From assembly GCA_030149365.1 (NCBI GenBank), contig JASBRP010000026.1:62001-126000 (forward strand): 64,000 nt of DNA, given 5' to 3'. The position numbers were made by a program, and so were the translations under genes. The notes below the pieces were generated by a model that was not told where the DNA came from, did no database searches, and worked only from the letters and a program-made list of their open reading frames with translations. Numbering within the stretch: the stretch's first letter is position 1; each line of letters starts with the position of its first letter. Of this stretch, positions 9,751-18,566 are shown in pieces. Source of the stretch: Solimonas sp. (GTDB lineage Bacteria; Pseudomonadota; Gammaproteobacteria; Nevskiales; Nevskiaceae).

Positions 9751-10434
9751 ATGAACATCGAACTGGTACACCGCCCCGGTAACACCGCGGCGAAGGTCCG
9801 TCTCCGGCAGGGCGAGACCCTGACCGCCGAGGGCGGCGCGATGATCGCCATGAGCGGCGACATGGGCATCACCACCACCACGCACAAGAAGGGCTCCGGC
9901 TCGCTGCTGAAGAGCCTCAAGCGCATGCTCGGCGGCGAGTCGCTGTTCCTCAACCACTTCAGCTCGCCGCGCGACGGCGGCGAGGTCTGGCTGGGCACGC
10001 AGCTCGCCGGCGACATGCTGGTGCACGAACTCGACAACGAGAGCCTGATCGTGCAGGGCGGCTCCTGGGTGGCGAGCGAAGAGGGCGTGGAGGTGGGCAT
10101 GGGCTGGCAGGGCTTCAAGTCGCTGCTGTCCGGCGAGCACGTCTTCTGGCTCAACCTGAAGGGCCGCGGCAAGGTGCTGCTGAGTTCCTTCGGCGCGATA
10201 TACCCGGTGCAGGTCGATGGCGAGTACGTCGTCGACAGCGGACACATCGTCGCCTTCAACGAAACCCTGAAGTTCGAGCTCAGCAAGGCCGGCAAGAGCT
10301 GGCTGCACTCGATCCTCGGCGGCGAAGGCCTGGTCTGCAAGTTCAAGGGCCGCGGCACGGTCTGGTGCCAGTCGCACAACCCGGGCAGCTTCGGCCGTGC
10401 GCTGACGCCGAGCCTCAAGCCGCGCAGCCGCTGA
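9751..10434 (+). CDS. AIM24 family protein, copy 2
   Basis: A 227-residue AIM24-family protein starting 3 bases after copy 1 ends. It has the same scaffold: 'VRLRQGETLTAEGGAMIAMSG', 'LGGESLFLNHFSS', 'GEYVVDSGHIVAFNETL' and 'LGGEGLVCKFKGRGTVWCQ'. It clearly diverges from copy 1 and copy 3, so this is an old set of paralogues rather than a recent duplication. Function unknown. The tight spacing argues for co-translation and perhaps a hetero-oligomer. Confidence 0.87.
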   Translation: MNIELVHRPGNTAAKVRLRQGETLTAEGGAMIAMSGDMGITTTTHKKGSGSLLKSLKRMLGGESLFLNHFSSPRDGGEVWLGTQLAGDMLVHELDNESLIVQGGSWVASEEGVEVGMGWQGFKSLLSGEHVFWLNLKGRGKVLLSSFGAIYPVQVDGEYVVDSGHIVAFNETLKFELSKAGKSWLHSILGGEGLVCKFKGRGTVWCQSHNPGSFGRALTPSLKPRSR

Positions 10435-10444
10435 GGAGCCCAGC

Positions 10445-11464
10445 ATGAGCGAAGCAACATACAACGTGATGCTCACCGGCGAACTGGTGGCGGGTGCCGA
10501 GCGCAGCCGCGTCGTGGCGCTGTTCGGCGCCAAGTTCGGCCTGCAGCCGGCACAGGCGGAAAGCCTGTTCAGCGGCCGCCCCGTGGTGATCAAGAAGGGC
10601 GTGGACGCCGCCACGGCGCAGCGCATCGTCGAGCAGGTGCAGCAGATGGGGGCGCATGCCACGGCGCAGCCGGCCGAAGCCGTGGCACCGTCGGTGCCGG
10701 TAGGCAGCAATGGCGCGACTCCGCCGCCGGTTCCGCCGTCCCCTCCGCCGGTGCCGCGCGCCGCCGCTCCCGTGCCGCCGCCGCCGGCAGCGCAGCCGGG
10801 CTTCGCCTTCCGTATCGAGGGCGAGCCGGACTTCGCTTTCCTGACCGTGAAGATTCCGGCCGGCGAGACGCTGAAGGTCGAGGCCTCGGCGATGGCGACC
10901 ATGGACACCCACATCACCATGAAGACCAAGCTCGGCGGCGGCCTCAGCCGTTTCGTCACCGGCGAGTCGATCTTCGTAAACGAGTTCACCGCGCAGCACG
11001 CGCCGGGCGAGATCGGCATCGCCGCCGGCGCGCCGGGCGACATGCGCCACCTCTACCTCGACGGGCAGACGATCTACCTGCAGAACTCCGGCTATGTCGC
11101 CTCTACCTCCGGCGTGGCGGTGGAGAGCAAGTGGCAGGGCCTGGCCAAGGGTTTCTTCTCGGGCGAGAGCCTGTTCCTGATCCGCTGCTCGGGCAAGGGC
11201 GACCTGTGGTTCTCGAGCTATGGCGGCGTGATCGAAGTGGATGTGGACGGCGACTACGTGGTGGACACCGGCAACATCGTCGCCTTCACCGACGGCCTGG
11301 AGTACCGCATCACCAAGGTCGGCGGCTACAAGTCGCTGTTCTTCTCAGGCGAGGGCCTGGTCTGCCGCTTCTCCGGCCGCGGCCGGGTGTGGATCCAGAC
11401 GCGCAAGGTCGGGGCGTTCATCGCCTGGACCTTCCCGTTCCGCCGAGTGGCAAAGAAGGGGTGA
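10445..11464 (+). CDS. AIM24 family protein, copy 3, with N-terminal extension
   Basis: 339 residues. The first about 75 form an extra domain containing 'RPVVIKKGVDAATAQRIVEQ', which resembles the ribosomal-L7/L12-like helix pattern seen in some bacterial sensor or membrane proteins (similarity judged by eye). A Pro/Ala linker (about 80-118) follows, then a complete AIM24 domain ('IPAGETLKVEASAMATMDTH', 'GESIFVNEFTA', 'SGEGLVCRFSGRGRVWIQTR'). The start ATG has GAGGAG 6 to 8 bases upstream. It is the last gene of the M48-AIM24 run; its stop codon lies in the arm of a compound hairpin. Confidence 0.85.
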   Translation: MSEATYNVMLTGELVAGAERSRVVALFGAKFGLQPAQAESLFSGRPVVIKKGVDAATAQRIVEQVQQMGAHATAQPAEAVAPSVPVGSNGATPPPVPPSPPPVPRAAAPVPPPPAAQPGFAFRIEGEPDFAFLTVKIPAGETLKVEASAMATMDTHITMKTKLGGGLSRFVTGESIFVNEFTAQHAPGEIGIAAGAPGDMRHLYLDGQTIYLQNSGYVASTSGVAVESKWQGLAKGFFSGESLFLIRCSGKGDLWFSSYGGVIEVDVDGDYVVDTGNIVAFTDGLEYRITKVGGYKSLFFSGEGLVCRFSGRGRVWIQTRKVGAFIAWTFPFRRVAKKG

Positions 11465-11655
11465 TTCATCGCGCTTTGGCGATGACTAAATGTCATCGCC
11501 TGCGATGAATCACGGGTGGGTGCGGAAGCGCGCTTAGGCAATGCCTAAACGGCATTGCCTGCGGCGCCGAACGCCCGGCCATGGAATGTTTGGCCTCGCT
11601 GAGGCATGACTCGATGTCATGCCGAAGTAAGCCAAACATGGGCCGGGGCTCATTC
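11461..11655. repeat. Three consecutive compound stem-loops
   Basis: Three hairpins follow one another. (1) Outer perfect 12-bp arms 11461-11472/11502-11513 enclose inner perfect 9-bp arms 11478-11486/11492-11500 (GGCGATGAC) with loop TAAAT. (2) Perfect 10-bp arms 11536-11545/11551-11560 (AGGCAATGCC), loop TAAAC. (3) Outer 9-bp arms 11586-11594/11631-11639 enclose an inner 8-bp stem 11603-11610/11616-11623 (GGCATGAC), loop TCGAT. All inner stems share GGC..ATG.C and a 5-base loop. The first contains the stop codon of the preceding gene, so it can act as a terminator. This fills most of the 346-base gap 11465-11810; I see no gene there. Confidence 0.8.
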
Positions 11656-11742
11656 AGGTAGCTGAAGTCTCGCCAAGGATGGCTACCCGAACGCGTTCAC
11701 CCTTCGACAGGGCCAGGGCGAACGGTGGAGTCGCCACTTTGG

Positions 11743-11790
11743 GTTCTGTAGGGTGGGCAAACGAAAAGACGTTTGCCCACCCTACAGAAC
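11743..11790. repeat. Perfect 21-bp inverted repeat, GTAGGGTGGGCAAACG family
   Basis: Arms 11743-11763 and 11770-11790 are perfectly complementary with a 6-base loop AAAAGA. The same core, GTAGGGTGGGCAAA with its complement, recurs at 21921-22052, so it is a dispersed REP-like element. It ends 21 bases before the 3' end of the convergent SDR gene and probably terminates transcription from both sides. Confidence 0.8.
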
Positions 11791-11810
11791 TGCGGGTTCC
11801 GCCGCGCTCC

Positions 11811-12641
11811 TCAAGCAATCTTGTAATACCCCGCAATCATCCGCTCGAACCAGCGCTGCGGCAGCAACTTCTTCAGCACGCCCACGGCGAAGCGCTGGGC
11901 CAGCGGGCCCACCAGGTACCGCAGTTTCGGCTCACGCGCGTTGATGATCTTCTCCAGCCGCCAGGCGATGGCCTCCGGCGTGGCGCCGCCCTGTTCGTCC
12001 TTTTCCATCACTGTCACGGCGATGCACAGCGCCTGCTTGTAAGGGCCCTCTGCGGCAGCAGCGGCCATGCGGCGTTCGGCGGTGAAGCCGGTACGGAAGT
12101 CGCCCGGCTCGATCATGGCCACCTTCACGCCGTAGGGGCGCAGTTCCATGCGCAGGGACTCGGTCATGCCTTCCACCGCGAACTTGCTGGCGCTGTAGAG
12201 GCCCTGGAAGGGGATCGCCACCAACCCGCCCATGGAGCTGATGTTGACCAGGGTGCCGGAGCCCTGGCGGCGCAGCGTGGGCAGCACGGCCTGGCAGACG
12301 CGCAGCACGCCGAAGAAATTGGTGTCGAGCTGTTCCTGGGCTTCGGCGATGCTGGTGTCCTCCACCGAGCCGGCGATGCCCCAGCCGGCGTTGTTCACCA
12401 CCACGTCGATGCGGCCCTCCCGGGCCAGGACCAGGTCCACGGCCTGCCGCACCGAGACCTCGGAAGTGACGTCCATGGCGATCATGCACAGGCCCGGGCC
12501 GGGTTCCGGTGGCAGTGGCGCGGCGCGGCGGCTGGTGCCGTAGACGCGGTAACCGCGGCGCTGCAGGTGCTCGGCGCAGGCCTTGCCGATGCCCGAGGAG
12601 GCGCCGGTGATGAGGACGACACGCGGGGAAGCAGGCTGCAT
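11811..12641 (-). CDS. Short-chain dehydrogenase/reductase (SDR)
   Basis: A 276-residue classical SDR. The Rossmann motif TGASSGIG is at about residues 12-19, 'NNAGWG' near 90, and the catalytic Ser ('ISSMGG') and Tyr-Lys ('YSASK') follow. The C-terminal quarter ('YLVGPLAQRFAVGVLKKLLP') is typical of SDRs acting on lipid or steroid-like substrates, but the substrate cannot be read from sequence. It stands alone between inverted repeats on its 3' side and a divergent intergenic region that also serves the cytochrome gene. No signal peptide. Confidence 0.88.
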   Translation of the reverse strand: MQPASPRVVLITGASSGIGKACAEHLQRRGYRVYGTSRRAAPLPPEPGPGLCMIAMDVTSEVSVRQAVDLVLAREGRIDVVVNNAGWGIAGSVEDTSIAEAQEQLDTNFFGVLRVCQAVLPTLRRQGSGTLVNISSMGGLVAIPFQGLYSASKFAVEGMTESLRMELRPYGVKVAMIEPGDFRTGFTAERRMAAAAAEGPYKQALCIAVTVMEKDEQGGATPEAIAWRLEKIINAREPKLRYLVGPLAQRFAVGVLKKLLPQRWFERMIAGYYKIA

Positions 12642-12820
12642 GGTGCGGGAACTCGCCAGGATCGGTATGGCTGCGGAGCTTACCGGGCCTCGGGCCGGCG
12701 CCGGGAGGACTGCGTCACAGCCGTCCGCCGCGAACCCCCTGGGCGTCCGCGGCGGCGCTCGTGGGCCCGGGGGCGGGGACCTAGCATGTCATCACGACAT
12801 TCCGGGTCGGAGGGGACCTC

Positions 12821-13186
12821 ATGCGTATCGAATCGGCCAGCCGGGCCATGCTGCCCGCGCTGCTCCTGCTGCTGGCCGCCTGCGGCAAGACCGAGGCTCC
12901 GCCGGCAGCGTCTGCGGCAGCAGTAGCCCCCGCAGCGGCGAGTGCCGAGCTGCAGGCGCTGTATGAGCGCAGCTGCAAGGGCTGCCATGCCGTGCCGGGC
13001 ACCGGGGCGCCGCTGACGGGCAACGTGCAGGCCTGGGCGCCGCGCGTGGCGCAAGGCATCGACACCCTGCTGGACCACACCATCAACGGTTTCCAGTCCA
13101 TGCCGCCGATGGGCGCCTGCATGGACTGCAGCGAGGAACAGTTCGAGGAGCTCATCGAACTGATGTCCGGCACTGCCTTCGACTGA
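12821..13186 (+). CDS. Lipoprotein cytochrome c (c5-like)
   Basis: 121 residues. Residues 1-20 form a lipoprotein signal ending LLAAC (Cys21). An Ala-rich spacer leads to a haem-binding CKGCH (residues 52-56) and a probable distal Met ligand in 'SMPPMG', with extra cysteines in 'ACMDC' as in c5-type cytochromes. It should sit in the inner or outer membrane facing the periplasm. It starts 8 bases after a GGAGGGG box and ends 8 bases before an FAD oxidase gene, so it may be the electron acceptor of that enzyme; this is inference from position. Confidence 0.87.
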   Translation: MRIESASRAMLPALLLLLAACGKTEAPPAASAAAVAPAAASAELQALYERSCKGCHAVPGTGAPLTGNVQAWAPRVAQGIDTLLDHTINGFQSMPPMGACMDCSEEQFEELIELMSGTAFD

Positions 13187-13194
13187 GCGCCACG

Positions 13195-14583
13195 ATGAGC
13201 CTGTCACGTCGTGAACTGATCAAGGGCCTGGCGCTGGTGAGCGCCGCGGCGGCCATGGGCCTGCCGGGCCTCGCCGCCGCGGCGCGGCGCAACCGCGTCA
13301 TGGTCTGGCGCAACTGGTCCGGTGCGCAGAGCTGCATCCCGGCGGCGCGCCTGGGGCCGGCCAGCGAGGAGGCCCCGGCGGAACTGCTGCGGGCCAGCCG
13401 CGATGCCATCCGGCCGGTGGGTGCCGGGCATTCGTTCAGCGCGCTGGTGCCCACCGACGGCACCATCGTGTCGCTGGCCCGGCTCAACGGCCTGATCGGC
13501 GTGGATGCCGGCAAGCAGCAGTCGGAATGGTGGGGCGGCACGCCGATGTCGCAGATGGGCGCGCCGCTGAAGGCGGCAGGCCTGGCGCTGACCAACATGG
13601 CGGACATCGACCACCAGAGCCTGGCCGGCGCCATCGCCACCGCCACGCACGGCACCGGCATCGGCTTCGGTTCGTACTCGACACAGGTCACCGGACTGCG
13701 CCTGGTCACGGCCAGCGGCGAGACGCTGGACTGCGATGCGCAGAACCGGCCCGAGATATTCAATGCCGCGCGCGTCTCGCTGGGGGCGCTGGGCTTCGTC
13801 ACGCGCGTGAAGCTGCAGAACCGGCCGGCGTTCCGCCTGCGCGAGAAGATGTGGATCCAGAAGACCGAGGAGATTCTGGAGGGCATCGACGAGCTGCGCC
13901 GCGGCAACCAGCACTGGGAGATGCATGTCCTCACGCATTCCGACTATTCCGCCGCGGTCTCGCTGAACGAGACCACCGATCCGGCCAGCCCGCCGCCGGC
14001 CGATCCCGAGGCGGAGGGCGGCAACGAGTACATCAAATGGATCGCGCGCCTGGACAAGTACGGCAGCGATTGGCCGGCGGCGCGGCGCGCGCTGCTGAAC
14101 CTGGTGGCGTCCACCGCAGGCTTCGAGGAGCGTGTCGGTGAGTCCTACGAGGTCTTCGCCAACGTGCGCAACGTGCGTTTCAACGAGATGGAGTACTCCG
14201 TGCCCTCGGAGGCGGGGCCTGCCTGCCTGAGGGAGATCCTGGCGCTGATCGACAAGAAACGCCTGCCGACCTGGTTCCCCATCGAGTACCGCTACATCAA
14301 GGGTGACGATATCCCCATCTCGATGTTCGAGGGCGGGGAGCGCTGCGCCATCTCGATCCACCAGCACTACACCATGGACCACCACAATTACTTCGCCGAG
14401 ATCGAGCCGATCTTCTGGAAGTACGGCGGCCGTCCGCACTGGGGTAAGCTGCACTCGCTCAACGCACGCCATCTGCAGAAGCTCTATCCGCGCTGGAAGG
14501 AGTTCACGGACGTGCGGCAGGCGCTGGATCCGCAGGGGCGCTTCCTGAATGCGCATCTGCGGTCGGTGTTTGGGGTGGCTTGA
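13195..14583 (+). CDS. Tat-exported FAD-linked oxidase (D-arabinono-1,4-lactone oxidase family)
   Basis: 462 residues. The N-terminus 'SRRELIKGLALVSAAAAMG' is a twin-arginine signal, so the folded flavoprotein is exported. The VAO-type FAD domain shows 'PVGAGHSFSALVPTDG', 'GAIATATHGTG' and 'LGALGFVTRVKLQ'; the C-terminal aldonolactone-oxidase domain ends in 'HWGKLHSLNARHLQKLYPRW', the conserved FAD-covering segment. The reaction is probably oxidation of a sugar lactone or alditol, with electrons passed to the adjacent lipoprotein cytochrome c 8 bases upstream. Substrate unknown. Confidence 0.85.
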   Translation: MSLSRRELIKGLALVSAAAAMGLPGLAAAARRNRVMVWRNWSGAQSCIPAARLGPASEEAPAELLRASRDAIRPVGAGHSFSALVPTDGTIVSLARLNGLIGVDAGKQQSEWWGGTPMSQMGAPLKAAGLALTNMADIDHQSLAGAIATATHGTGIGFGSYSTQVTGLRLVTASGETLDCDAQNRPEIFNAARVSLGALGFVTRVKLQNRPAFRLREKMWIQKTEEILEGIDELRRGNQHWEMHVLTHSDYSAAVSLNETTDPASPPPADPEAEGGNEYIKWIARLDKYGSDWPAARRALLNLVASTAGFEERVGESYEVFANVRNVRFNEMEYSVPSEAGPACLREILALIDKKRLPTWFPIEYRYIKGDDIPISMFEGGERCAISIHQHYTMDHHNYFAEIEPIFWKYGGRPHWGKLHSLNARHLQKLYPRWKEFTDVRQALDPQGRFLNAHLRSVFGVA

Positions 14584-14600
14584 TAGGGCAGACCTTTCAG

Positions 14601-14684
14601 CCGTTCGCCCTGAGCCTGTCGAAGGGTGAACGGCCGCTGCCGCCGGTGGGGCCGTTCATGCTTCGACAGGCTCAGCACGAACGG
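14601..14684. repeat. REP-like inverted pair (GAGCCTGTCGAAG type)
   Basis: Two related 33-base blocks, 14601-14633 and 14652-14684, face each other. Each begins CCGTTC and ends GAACGG and contains TGAGCCTGTCGAAG or its complement CTTCGACAGGCTCA. Together they can form a long hairpin. A partial copy (TTCGACAGGGCCAGGGCGAAC) is seen near 11702-11722. The pair lies between the oxidase and the PLP-enzyme genes and may mark an operon break. Confidence 0.8.
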
Positions 14685-14710
14685 TTGAGAGAGCAGGGAG
14701 AACAAGAACA

Positions 14711-15973
14711 ATGAAGCGACGCCATTTCGTGATCGGTGCCGCGGCCCTGGGTGCCGGTGCGGCCCTGGCGCTGCGGCCGCGGGCCGAGGCCCAGCCCTAT
14801 GACGACTACTTCCGCGCGCTCAACGACGAGCTGCGTCGCAACGGGCCGGCGCGGCCCTGCCTGCTGATCGACCTGGACCGGCTGGACCGCAACATCGATG
14901 CGGTCATGGCATCCGTGCGCGCGCCCAGGCATTACCGCGTGGTGGAGAAGTCGCTGCCCAGCCCGAAGCTGCTGGACTACGTGATGCGCAAGGCCGGGAC
15001 CAAGCGGCTGATGTCCTTCCACCAGCCTTTCGCCAATGCCGACGCGCGGCTGTTCCCGGATGGCGACATCCTGATCGGCAAGCCCTTGCCGGTGCGCGCC
15101 GCCGAGCGCTTCTACCGCGAGCTGCAGGGATCTTTCGATCCGTCGCGGCAGATGCAGTGGCTGGTCGATACGCCGGAGCGCCTGCAACAGTACCTGGAGC
15201 TGGCGCAGGGCCTGGGTACGCGCCTGCGCATCAATATCGAGATCGACGTCGGCCTGCATCGCGGTGGCGTGGCCGACGACGAGACGCTGTCGCAGATGCT
15301 GGCGCTGATCCAGGCGCAGCCGCAGCAGCTCGAATTTTCCGGCTTCATGGGCTACGACCCGCACGTCACTGCACTGCCGCGCTTCGCCGGCTCCCGCGAT
15401 GCCCTGTTCGCCTCGGCCATGCAGGCCTACGAAAGCCGTGTGGCGCTGCTGCGCAGCCAGTATCCGCAGCTGTGGAACGAGAAGCTGACGCTGAACGCCG
15501 CCGGCAGCCCCACCTACAAGCTGCACGAGCGGGAAAACCTCAGCAACGACATCTCGGTCGGCTCGGCCCTGCTCAAGCCCACGCACTTCGACATCGACAC
15601 CCTGGCAGCACACGTGCCGGCCGCCTTCATCGCCACGCCGGTGCTGAAGGCCGTGGGGCCGCTGCGCCTGCCGGAGCTGGATGGGCTGTCGCGCCTGGCC
15701 CGCGCCTGGGACCCGAACACGCGCGAGATGTTCTTCGTCTACGGCGGCAACTGGATGGCCGACTACGAATCGCCGCAGGGCCTGCGCCGCAACAGCCTCT
15801 ACGGCAAGAGCTCCAACCAGGAGAACGTCACCGCCTCGGCCGGCTCGGGCCTGGCGGTGGACGATCATGTCTTCCTGCGGCCGCAGCAGTCGGAGGCGGT
15901 ACTGCTGGAGTTCGGGGACTTGCTTGCCGTGCGCGGCGGGCGCATCGTCGAGCAGTGGCCGGTGCTCGCCTGA
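14711..15973 (+). CDS. Exported PLP-dependent alanine racemase/D-threonine aldolase-like enzyme
   Basis: 420 residues with a Tat-type signal ('KRRHFVIGAAALGAGAALA'). The mature part is a fold-type III PLP barrel as in alanine racemase N-domain and D-threonine aldolase (DSD1-like) proteins. 'PCLLIDLDRLDRNIDAVMA' opens the domain, 'YRVVEKSLPSPKLLDYV' holds the presumed Schiff-base lysine, and 'RINIEIDVGLHRGGV' is a family strand. Export of such an enzyme is unusual because PLP would need to be loaded before Tat transport. ATG 14711 is preceded by 'GGGAG' and 'GAACAAGAACA'. The substrate, an amino acid or hydroxy-amino acid, is not determinable. Confidence 0.78.
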   Translation: MKRRHFVIGAAALGAGAALALRPRAEAQPYDDYFRALNDELRRNGPARPCLLIDLDRLDRNIDAVMASVRAPRHYRVVEKSLPSPKLLDYVMRKAGTKRLMSFHQPFANADARLFPDGDILIGKPLPVRAAERFYRELQGSFDPSRQMQWLVDTPERLQQYLELAQGLGTRLRINIEIDVGLHRGGVADDETLSQMLALIQAQPQQLEFSGFMGYDPHVTALPRFAGSRDALFASAMQAYESRVALLRSQYPQLWNEKLTLNAAGSPTYKLHERENLSNDISVGSALLKPTHFDIDTLAAHVPAAFIATPVLKAVGPLRLPELDGLSRLARAWDPNTREMFFVYGGNWMADYESPQGLRRNSLYGKSSNQENVTASAGSGLAVDDHVFLRPQQSEAVLLEFGDLLAVRGGRIVEQWPVLA

Positions 15974-16040
15974 GGCTGGCGTGTTGCACCATTACTAATC
16001 CAAGCCGGCAGAACCGGCGCAGAGGGAGGGAGAGCCCCCG

Positions 16041-18464
16041 ATGAGAAAACAGACCCCCTTGCTGGCCGGCCTGCTGCTGGCGGTCGTCCTGTCCGGCTGC
16101 AATAGCCGCAGTTCCGCGCCGGAGGGCGGGGCCCTGGGGTCCGCCGCGCTGGCGGACCCGCAGCGTGCCGCCTGCGTGATGAAGAGCCCCTACCTGCAGG
16201 TGGGCGCCGGCCTGGATGCGCCCGGTCGCTTGGACGTGGCCGTGCCGCGGGTCGGCGCGCCCGCAAGTTGCCAGGGCAACAGCCAGTTCCGCTTCGGCTC
16301 CGGGCTGCACGACATCACCGGCGTGGTCGCCAATACCAGCGGCATGGGCTGGGAGAACCCGGCCCAGGTCTTTGCCGGCCTGCACCAGCGCCAGTACGCG
16401 CGCGCCTTCGCCATCGAGTCGCCCTGCAACGGCAAGCGCGTGATGCTGGTGGTGGCCGACATCGGCATCATGACCGGCGCGCTGCGCAGCCAGGTGCTGG
16501 CGGCCATCGCGGCCGATCCGGTGCTGGCGGGGCGCTATGGCCCCGACAACCTGATGCTGTCGGCCACGCATACCCACCAGGGGCCGGCCGGGTATTCGCA
16601 CCACCTGGCGCACAACCTGCTGCACTTCGGCTTTGACGCCACCACCTTCCAGGCGATTGCCGGCGGCATGATCGAGGCGCTCAAGCGTGCCGACGCCAAC
16701 CTGCAGGCACACCCGCAGACGGCGTCCATCGGCATGGCCTCGGGCGAGTTGCTCAATGCCAGCATCCAGCGCTCCGCCCCAGCCTACGAGATGAACGCCG
16801 AGGCCGAGCGCCGCGAGTTCCTCAACACGCGCGGTGAGGAGGTGCGCAACAACAAGCGCATGGTCCAGCTCAACCTGGTGCGGGCGGACGGCTCCGCCGT
16901 GGGCATCCTCAACTGGTTCGGCGTGCATGCCACGGTGATGGGGCCGACGCAGCACCTGGTCAGCTCGGACAACAAGGGTTATGCCGCGCTGGGTTTCGAG
17001 CGGATCATGAAGACCCGCTACGACGCTGCGGCGCCCGCGGACAGCTTCGTTGCCGCCTTCGCGCAGGCCGACCAGGGCGATGCCTCGCCCAATCTCTTCA
17101 TCCTGGAGCGGCCGCATCCGGACCCGACCCGCGGCGGCGGTGCCGACGACGCCGAGTCCAATGCCATCTCCGGCACCAAGCACCTGGCCAAGGCGCTGGA
17201 GCTCTATGCTCGCGGCTCGGCGCTGAGCGGCCCGGTGGACTACCGCCTGTTCCACGTGCGGATGGACGAGGTTGAAGTGACCGATCCCGTGGTGCTGGCG
17301 AGCCTGCAGCACCCGGCGGAGATGGACGCGGAGGTGAAGCGCACCTGTTCGCCGGCGCTGGGCCCGTCCTTCGCGGCCGGTGCCGAGGATGGCCCGGGGC
17401 CTGCGGTGGAGGGCGTGGGCTGCTCCGCCGGCTTCGACCTGCTGGCCGCCGCGGCGGCGGACTTCCAGACCCTGCTGGCGATCCGCCCGCCGGAGGCCAT
17501 CGGCCTGCCGCCCGCCATCCTGCCGCTGAACCTGGTGTCCACGGCGCTGATGTGCAACCTGAAATACCTGCCGGCGAACCCGGTGCTGGGCGACTTCTCC
17601 TGCCAAGCCGAGAAACCGGTGGCGCTGCCGCTGTCCGCGGGCGGTATCCCGGCGGAGCCCCTGGTGCTGCCGTTCCAGGTCATCCGCCTGGGCAACCTGG
17701 CCGTGGTCGGCCTGCCCTGGGAGGTGCCGACCATGTCGGCGCGGCGCATCCGCAAGCAGATGCTGGAGGTGCTGGCGCCGGTGGGCGTGGATACCGTGGT
17801 GGTGGCGCCGCTGACCAACGACTTCGTGCACTACCTGCCCACGCGCGAGGAGTACGCCGCGCAGCAGTACGAGGGCGCCTCCAACATCTTCGGGCCCTGG
17901 ACGCTGGCCGCCGTGCAGCAGGAGCTGCGCCGGCTCGCGCTGACGATGCGCGATGCCCTGCCGGCACCGGAGGGCCCGGCCTACGTCGAGGGCAACCCGG
18001 TGCTGCTGCGCACGCCGTACGTGCCCGCCGACCTGCCGCTGCCGCGGGCCTTCGGCACGCTGGTGACCGATGTGCCCGCCACGGCGGCGCCGGGCGAGAC
18101 GGTGACCGCGGCCTTCCAGGCCGGCCATCCACGCAACGACCTGCGCACCCAGCAGAGCTACGTCTACGCCGAGCGCCAGAAGGCCGATGGCGAATGGGAG
18201 GTGGTGGCCCAGGACCGCGATCCGGAGCTGCTGTTCCTGTGGAAGCCGGCGGTGCCGCAGGTGTTGCCGATCGACCTGCCGGTGGTGGGCAGCGGCCTGT
18301 CCTCGACCGCCGAGGCGATCTGGTCCATCCCGAAGAACACGCCGGCCGGCACCTATCGCCTGCGCATGGAAGGCTCGGCGCAGACGCTGGTGCTGCCCAA
18401 GGCGTCGTACAGCGGGGTTTCGAGCCCCTTCACGGTGTCGGCACCGGTGTCGGACTGCCCCTGA
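16041..18464 (+). CDS. Neutral/alkaline ceramidase, lipoprotein
   Basis: 807 residues. The lipoprotein signal ends VLSGC (Cys20). The body matches neutral ceramidase: 'DITGVVANTSGMGWENPAQ', 'GLHQRQYARAF', the zinc-binding 'LSATHTHQGPAGYSHH' and 'VGLPWEVPTMSARRIRK', and a C-terminal beta-domain of about 130 residues. It would hydrolyse ceramide to sphingoid base and fatty acid at the cell surface or in the periplasm. Compared with the Pseudomonas enzyme it is somewhat longer, mainly in loops near residues 400-480. A probable downstream partner set is the SDR and the PLC-like enzyme. Confidence 0.9.
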   Translation: MRKQTPLLAGLLLAVVLSGCNSRSSAPEGGALGSAALADPQRAACVMKSPYLQVGAGLDAPGRLDVAVPRVGAPASCQGNSQFRFGSGLHDITGVVANTSGMGWENPAQVFAGLHQRQYARAFAIESPCNGKRVMLVVADIGIMTGALRSQVLAAIAADPVLAGRYGPDNLMLSATHTHQGPAGYSHHLAHNLLHFGFDATTFQAIAGGMIEALKRADANLQAHPQTASIGMASGELLNASIQRSAPAYEMNAEAERREFLNTRGEEVRNNKRMVQLNLVRADGSAVGILNWFGVHATVMGPTQHLVSSDNKGYAALGFERIMKTRYDAAAPADSFVAAFAQADQGDASPNLFILERPHPDPTRGGGADDAESNAISGTKHLAKALELYARGSALSGPVDYRLFHVRMDEVEVTDPVVLASLQHPAEMDAEVKRTCSPALGPSFAAGAEDGPGPAVEGVGCSAGFDLLAAAAADFQTLLAIRPPEAIGLPPAILPLNLVSTALMCNLKYLPANPVLGDFSCQAEKPVALPLSAGGIPAEPLVLPFQVIRLGNLAVVGLPWEVPTMSARRIRKQMLEVLAPVGVDTVVVAPLTNDFVHYLPTREEYAAQQYEGASNIFGPWTLAAVQQELRRLALTMRDALPAPEGPAYVEGNPVLLRTPYVPADLPLPRAFGTLVTDVPATAAPGETVTAAFQAGHPRNDLRTQQSYVYAERQKADGEWEVVAQDRDPELLFLWKPAVPQVLPIDLPVVGSGLSSTAEAIWSIPKNTPAGTYRLRMEGSAQTLVLPKASYSGVSSPFTVSAPVSDCP

Positions 18465-18566
18465 GTCGCATGATGGGCTGATTTTCCCCGCGGATTGTCG
18501 CGCGGCCGACAGTCCGGCCCGGTGCTTCCGGTCCACACTGTGCCGACCAGCATTAGGAGACGCGGC

